Part shown: one piece after another, positions 59,669 through 64,000 of the stretch
How the letters are laid out: the number at the start of each line of letters is the position of its first letter
Position numbering within the stretch: position 1 is the first letter of the stretch
NCBI GenBank assembly: GCA_903871935.1
Contig: CAIQIQ010000023.1
Location: forward strand, 34,790 to 98,789
Direction of reading: 5' to 3'
Length of the DNA: 64,000 bases
From: an uncultured Phycisphaerales bacterium
GTDB lineage: Bacteria > Planctomycetota > Phycisphaerae > Tepidisphaerales > Tepidisphaeraceae
The notes under the pieces: model-generated
The model's input: the letters and a program-made list of their open reading frames with translations, nothing else
The model's database searches: none
Told to the model about the DNA's origin: nothing
Made by a program: the position numbers and the translations under genes

Positions 59669-60796
59669 TCACGCCAGCGCCTGATGCAACGCCACCAGGA
59701 ACGCCCGGTTGTCAGCGCTCGTGTACCGCATCCGCCCGCCCATGCGGCTGAATGTTTTGCAGAAGCGAAGGTAATACGCCGGGTTATCCATCGGCGGCTC
59801 GCCGGCCTGTTGCCAATCCCAAGTCGATGCCGCCAGATCGACTACGTGAATCGAGAAGTCGTCAATCTTCGCCCCGCGCTGATGCGCTACATTGCGAGCC
59901 ATCGACAGCGCCTTCTCGAAGATCATCGGCGACATCACCGCCGACCCCACCGACAGATACACGCCCCCTTGCAGTTGCGCGACCGAGTTCACAAACGACA
60001 GAAAATCGCGCTCGGCCACCCGCCCGATGGCCGCTCCTCGATTGGCCGGATGCGTGTAGATGATGTCGTGCCCGAACATCGGATGCCCGGTAAGTGGCAT
60101 GCCCTTACGCAGCGCGGCCGCCTGCAGCCCGGCCGCCTTGTAGCGATGCTCAATCCGCAGCAGTCCTTCGGGCAGATGCAGCTTGCGGATGATCGCCAGC
60201 AGGTCGGCCGCAGCCGCCGCTCTCTCCAACGTCGCGCTGTCGGCCGCTGGCGCCAGTCCCTTCCGCATGCTCGCCAGCAACTCCTGCTCGCCGCGAATGC
60301 GCAGCCCGTCCTGCTCAACCATCGTGCCGACCGATGCCCCATACCCCAGACCCTCGTAAGCCCCGACAAGGAATGCCAGGTTCAGATAAAGGCCCGTCTG
60401 TTCCCAGATGCCAAACTGCCCCTCCGTCGCATACCGCCGGACATCCTCGCCGCTCATCCCCTGGTAGGCGAACTCCCAGTCGTGGATGATCCCAGCGCCA
60501 TTGGTCGCCAGATGGGTGACCCAGCCCTTCTCCAGCAGCGAGATGAGCGTCGGTGCCAGGCCGTTCTTGATGCAGTGGGCGCCAAACGCCAGGATCACCG
60601 GGCGGCCGGCGCTGCGGGCCTGCCTGATCTCGCCCGCCGCCGCTCGCACCGCCGCTTCTGCCTGCGCCGACAGCTTGGGAACGTAGCGTGCCGGATCGAT
60701 CAGGTCGCGCTGCAGCGTCAGTTTGTTCTCCCGCTGCGACAGCGGAAGAGTCTTGATCTGTTCACGGTCGAATTGTCTATTGACCCGCTCAACCAT
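59669..60796 (-). CDS. Deoxyhypusine-synthase-like protein of unknown function
   Basis: Seen: 375 aa from the ATG at 60796 (MVERVNRQFDREQIKTLPLS). Mid-protein: GAHCIKNGLAPTLISLLEKG, then VTHLATNGAGIIHDWEFAYQ, EDVRRYATEGQFGIWEQTG and FGHDIIYTHPANRGAAIGR. Near the end come LSVGSAVMSPMIFEKALSMA and SIHVVDLAAST. Inferred: a Rossmann-like NAD-binding fold comparable to deoxyhypusine/homospermidine synthase proteins, based on the GxxIKxGL, NGA and HD segments. The catalytic Lys of true deoxyhypusine synthase cannot be located. I recall similar uncharacterised planctomycete proteins. Its role may differ from polyamine transfer. Confidence 0.55.
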   Translation of the reverse strand: MVERVNRQFDREQIKTLPLSQRENKLTLQRDLIDPARYVPKLSAQAEAAVRAAAGEIRQARSAGRPVILAFGAHCIKNGLAPTLISLLEKGWVTHLATNGAGIIHDWEFAYQGMSGEDVRRYATEGQFGIWEQTGLYLNLAFLVGAYEGLGYGASVGTMVEQDGLRIRGEQELLASMRKGLAPAADSATLERAAAAADLLAIIRKLHLPEGLLRIEHRYKAAGLQAAALRKGMPLTGHPMFGHDIIYTHPANRGAAIGRVAERDFLSFVNSVAQLQGGVYLSVGSAVMSPMIFEKALSMARNVAHQRGAKIDDFSIHVVDLAASTWDWQQAGEPPMDNPAYYLRFCKTFSRMGGRMRYTSADNRAFLVALHQALA

Positions 60797-60890
60797 ATCG
60801 GCCCGAGCATACGATGCGGGCAACGCCCAGACAACGGGCAACAGTTGACACCATAGGTCTTAGCGCCGAACCTTTGCACCAGCCATAACC

Positions 60891-62282
60891 ATGTCGCGAT
60901 CGATCAAACTGGATCTGGTGACCGCATTCGCCGCCTCGGGCACAAAAGTCCTGGCGTATATGGCGATCTCGCGCATGCTGCTGGAAGGTGGAGCACATAT
61001 CGCGGATTTCGCCATGTTCACCGTAATCCGCTCAACGCTGGGCCTGCTGAATTACGCAACCCTTGGCCTGGCCCCGGCCTTCATCCGTCAACTTGCCGGC
61101 ATGCTTGCCGTACCCACTGCAGCCCTAGACGCAGCCCCCAAGCGGCCCGGTCGTCTGGACTACGCAACAGAAGCCACCGAGCAGGGGATGCCGATGCTCA
61201 CCACCGATCCCCATCGCCTCTACGCTTCAGCGCAATATCCCGCCCTGGGTATCGGCCTGCTCGCGTTGGCATGTGTATGCATGTATGCACTGCTGTTCCG
61301 GCATATCCACAACGTGCCCGAAGAAGTCTGGACCCGCGCTCCCTGGGCCGCCTTCATGGTCGGCCTGGCCATGCTGGCACGTCTGGTTTCCGACGTCCCC
61401 GGCGGATACCTGCAGGCAACCCATCGGATCACCCTCGACAATCTGTTGGTGCTGTCGGCCGATGTGCTATGGGTCATGCTAACCTGGTCGCTGCTCCGCG
61501 CCGGCTCAACTCCGCTGATCGGAGTATCCCTGTCATTCTGCATCTGCTATGCCCTGCTGTCCCTGAGCCGTTTCACCGCGGCGGCCATTGCCGGGGCGCC
61601 GGTCTTCGCCCCGATATCGCAGGTAGATCGGCCGATGGCGCGGCACCTGCTCGCCTTTGGCGTGCTGCTGACGCTCTCGCAGCTTTCGGATTTCCTCTAT
61701 GCCCCCACCGATTTCCTCCTCATTAACTGGTATCTGACCAAGGACCACGTTGCCAACTACTCCATCGCCGTGCAGGTTGATGCGGGGCTTCTCCTGCTGA
61801 CGGCCGCCGTTGCCACCGTGCTCTATCCCCGGGCTTCGCGCGCGGTCGCGTTGCGCGACGAGATAACGCTGCGAAAGTATTACCTGCGCGGCACGCTCCT
61901 GACTGCCACGCTCCTGACCGCCGCCGCCTCGGCTCTGATCGCGATAGCACCGCACCTGTTGCGGGTCTGGCTGGGCACCGATGCACCCGGAGCGCGAGCA
62001 ATCCTGCCCTTGGTGCTGCTGCATTCCATCGTCGGCGGATCCAGCGCCCCATCACGGGCGATCCTCCTGGCGGCCGGCCGGGCGCGAGTCTTCGCCATCT
62101 CTGCCGTAGTGGCCGGTGTGCTCAACGTGATCATTTCATACGTTCTCGTGCGCTACACAACGCTGGGTCTTACTGGAGTGGTGATCGGCACCCTGATCGC
62201 CGTAATCCTTCGTTGCGCATTTTTCCTCCCCTGGTACACGCTGCGAGTGCTGGGCGAGATGCGCGAGCTAAAGCAAACCTAG
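60891..62282 (+). CDS. Oligosaccharide flippase (Wzx/MATE-like MOP superfamily)
   Basis: Seen: 463 aa with about twelve membrane segments. RSIKLDLVTAFAASGTKVLAYM at the start, LGIGLLALACVCMYALLF, LLAFGVLLTLSQLSDFLYAP, TDFLLINWYLTKDHVANYSI and ATLLTAAASALIAIAPHLLRVW follow. Known: the AP-TDxLLIxxYL-xDxVAxYSI pattern marks polysaccharide biosynthesis flippases. It moves a lipid-linked glycan to the periplasmic side. It overlaps the stop of the convergent exonuclease gene by 4 bp. Confidence 0.82.
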   Translation: MSRSIKLDLVTAFAASGTKVLAYMAISRMLLEGGAHIADFAMFTVIRSTLGLLNYATLGLAPAFIRQLAGMLAVPTAALDAAPKRPGRLDYATEATEQGMPMLTTDPHRLYASAQYPALGIGLLALACVCMYALLFRHIHNVPEEVWTRAPWAAFMVGLAMLARLVSDVPGGYLQATHRITLDNLLVLSADVLWVMLTWSLLRAGSTPLIGVSLSFCICYALLSLSRFTAAAIAGAPVFAPISQVDRPMARHLLAFGVLLTLSQLSDFLYAPTDFLLINWYLTKDHVANYSIAVQVDAGLLLLTAAVATVLYPRASRAVALRDEITLRKYYLRGTLLTATLLTAAASALIAIAPHLLRVWLGTDAPGARAILPLVLLHSIVGGSSAPSRAILLAAGRARVFAISAVVAGVLNVIISYVLVRYTTLGLTGVVIGTLIAVILRCAFFLPWYTLRVLGEMRELKQT

Positions 62283-62914
62283 CGTTCCGGCACGTACCGC
62301 CGCACCGACCGCGGAATGTCGTTGAAGCTCTTAGGGCGGGCATGAGCGAGCAGGTCCTGATAAATCCTCATTTCCGGCGACCGCTGCACCATCATCGCAA
62401 AGAGCTGGCGCAGCGCCTCGGCATCTCCCATGGCACGGTGATCGGCACCGGAACGACCAAGGAACCGCGATACCAGCAGGTCCAGGCGATGACTGGAAAG
62501 CTCAGGGATGCGCCGGCGGGCAAGGGCCAGCGTGCAGAAGACCGGCGACAAGGGGCAAGAGGTCGTCGTTCGCCGGGCGGCCGCGCGGAGAAACCCAAGA
62601 TCGAAGGTGGCATTGTGGATCAGCACCACATCGGCGGAATCGATGAACTCGAAGAACGACGGGAGCACCTCGTGGATCGTCGGCTTGTGGGCAACCATGT
62701 CATTGGTGATGCCATGGACAGCCGTCGCCGCATAGGGAATGTCGCAGCACGGATCGACGAGTTGTGCAAACCGATCAAGCACCTCGCCGCTCAGCCGGAA
62801 CCGAACCGCAGCCACCTCCACCAGTTCGGCGGTTCGGGGCGACAGGCCAGTCGTCTCGGTATCGAGTGCGACGAATGTCAGACCCGCGAGTTCTCGGGCA
62901 TCGGGCAAATGCAT
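62279..62914 (-). CDS. DEDDh 3'-5' exonuclease (DNA polymerase III epsilon-like)
   Basis: Seen: 211 aa from the ATG at 62914 (MHLPDARELAGL); an ATG at 62935 is possible. Exo I FVALDTETTGLSPRTAELVE (Asp, Glu), Exo II VLIHNATFDLGFL (Asp), Exo III HRAMGDAEALRQLF (His, Asp). Known: this set removes 3' nucleotides, and this branch includes polymerase proofreading subunits and stand-alone exonucleases. Length suits a stand-alone enzyme. All four acidic residues and the His are present. Confidence 0.88.
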   Translation of the reverse strand: MHLPDARELAGLTFVALDTETTGLSPRTAELVEVAAVRFRLSGEVLDRFAQLVDPCCDIPYAATAVHGITNDMVAHKPTIHEVLPSFFEFIDSADVVLIHNATFDLGFLRAAARRTTTSCPLSPVFCTLALARRRIPELSSHRLDLLVSRFLGRSGADHRAMGDAEALRQLFAMMVQRSPEMRIYQDLLAHARPKSFNDIPRSVRRYVPER

Positions 62915-63132
62915 TCGTCGGCATTGTCCGCTCATGTCGGACGCTCTGCAAATGGAGCCAGAAGGTTATACTGCTCGCTCAGGGACAAGCCTCGATGAAT
63001 CGCTGCTGCATTGGGCAGCAGAATCGGCAGCCACTGTGGAGTTCGATGAGACCACGGGCTCTGCCATGGTGGCCGCCGGCGTCGATGGTATTTGACAATG
63101 GCTCCGCGAGGACTAAGTTTGTGCCCGATCAC

Positions 63133-63621
63133 ATGGACAAAGCATTCATGCAATGGTTCCTGAGCCGCGTGGAACCCTACCGCGACGTTCCGCCCGAAAA
63201 ACTGTCGGCCGAGCGCGAAGCGATGGGCCGCCAGCAGGAGCACAACCGCAACTACGCCGAGTTCCTCAACCACGCGGTCCTCCCCGCCGTCGAGCAGCTT
63301 GTTGGCTACCTGGGCACCCAGCGCATCGTGCATCGCGTCAGCACCTGGGGCAACCAGCTTGCCATCCGCGTGCACCTGGCATGGCGCTGGGGCGAGTTGG
63401 TCATCACACAGAGCCACGAGGATGCCGTCACGTTCGAGCACCACATCATCACCGAAGGCGAAAAGCGTAACGAAGATCGCGTTGAAGATCAGAGCCATCA
63501 GTACGATCTGCACGACCCGATCCCGCCGATCATCGCCGAACAGGAGTTGGCTTTTTTCATGAGCCGGCTGGCTCAAGACCTGATCCTGGAAGCCCCCGCG
63601 GAGACACCTCCAGGCGAGTGA
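63133..63621 (+). CDS. Conserved-looking hypothetical protein
   Basis: Seen: 162 aa from the ATG at 63133; a GTG at 63121 and a much longer upstream frame exist. MDKAFMQWFLSRVEPYRDVP begins an alpha/beta protein with VHRVSTWGNQLAIRVHLAWR, LVITQSHEDAVTFEHHIITE and a C-terminal helix AEQELAFFMSRLAQDLILEA. I do not recognise a family. A terminator follows the stop by about 90 bp, which supports an expressed unit. Confidence 0.6.
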   Translation: MDKAFMQWFLSRVEPYRDVPPEKLSAEREAMGRQQEHNRNYAEFLNHAVLPAVEQLVGYLGTQRIVHRVSTWGNQLAIRVHLAWRWGELVITQSHEDAVTFEHHIITEGEKRNEDRVEDQSHQYDLHDPIPPIIAEQELAFFMSRLAQDLILEAPAETPPGE

Positions 63622-63713
63622 AGGGACAAAATAAGTTCGAGCGCGCCTGTTGTACAATCGAACAGACGTTGACGCTGGCGCAAGTGTTGCTATCTTTGAG
63701 TATGCAAATGCAC

Positions 63714-63757
63714 ACGGACCGAAGGCGGGTGGCTCCACTTCGGTCCGTTCTTTTTTC
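63714..63757 (+). terminator. Rho-independent terminator
   Basis: 11-bp stem ACGGACCGAAG / CTTCGGTCCGT with a 13-nt loop, followed at once by TCTTTTTT. The best intrinsic terminator in the window. It serves the plus-strand gene ending at 63621 or a short RNA from a possible promoter at 63669 (TTGACG, 16 bp, TATCTT). Confidence 0.85.
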
Positions 63758-63780
63758 TCGTCGACGCGACGTGCTGTTCT

Positions 63781-64000
<220 letters not shown>

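Noticed and set aside
59543..60856. A 437-codon plus-strand frame
   Set aside because: Antisense of the deoxyhypusine-synthase-like gene, whose conserved motifs are clear.

Overview
The window reads as chromosomal DNA of a GC-rich Gram-negative bacterium, most likely a member of the Planctomycetota and perhaps of class Phycisphaerae. This is inference from gene content: the zinc-ribbon signature [19 protein letters not shown], which I associate with that phylum, many secreted or intracellular glycan-active enzymes (GH20, GH43, GH127, a GH123/DUF4091-like protein, an Asp-box propeller lipoprotein), an alginate-export-type porin, short CPVCTRAR-type proteins, and weak or absent Shine-Dalgarno sites. 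Genes are densely packed on both strands. I found no transposase, integrase or prophage.

Layout. 1-11 kb is housekeeping: a partial GH20 hexosaminidase, a TlyA/FtsJ-type methyltransferase without an S4 domain, DoxX, a zinc-ribbon membrane protein, a GNAT acetyltransferase, the pyruvate dehydrogenase operon pdhA-pdhB-pdhC, an Uup-type ABC-F ATPase, alanine racemase and OsmC. 11-19 kb is an accessory island. After tRNA-Ser(GCU) comes a CRISPR array transcribed leftwards and a type I-C effector operon cas3-cas5c-cas8c-cas7. No cas4-cas1-cas2 is present. Upstream of cas3 lies about 1 kb of gene-free DNA with a TGTGACA-N6-TGTCACA palindrome, a cluster of TGTCAC repeats at 10-11 bp spacing, and one copy of a long dispersed intergenic repeat.

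19-38 kb carries two divergent B12-type radical SAM enzymes, a SprT-like protease, a porin, a peroxiredoxin and a run of carbohydrate-related genes. 38-46 kb holds dnaG and rpoD side by side, a UroD-like/amidohydrolase cluster in which one amidohydrolase has lost its metal ligands, tRNA-Pro(CGG) and fabI. 46-64 kb has a diguanylate cyclase, an AlbA_2/ATPase regulator beside a second copy of the long intergenic repeat, GH127, a GT39 glycosyltransferase, thiS-thiG, queA, a GT1 glycosyltransferase, a deoxyhypusine-synthase-like protein, a flippase, a DEDDh exonuclease and the 3' end of ligA.

The strongest unusual signals are: (i) two CRISPR spacers that differ at 7 of 34 bases yet encode almost the same peptide, so they probably come from the same site in two divergent viruses; (ii) the TGTCAC array upstream of the cas operon; (iii) a modular family of non-coding repeats, including two 109-bp copies that both end in a perfect TTATCCACA DnaA box; (iv) an overlapping pair of amidohydrolases in which one looks like a pseudoenzyme.
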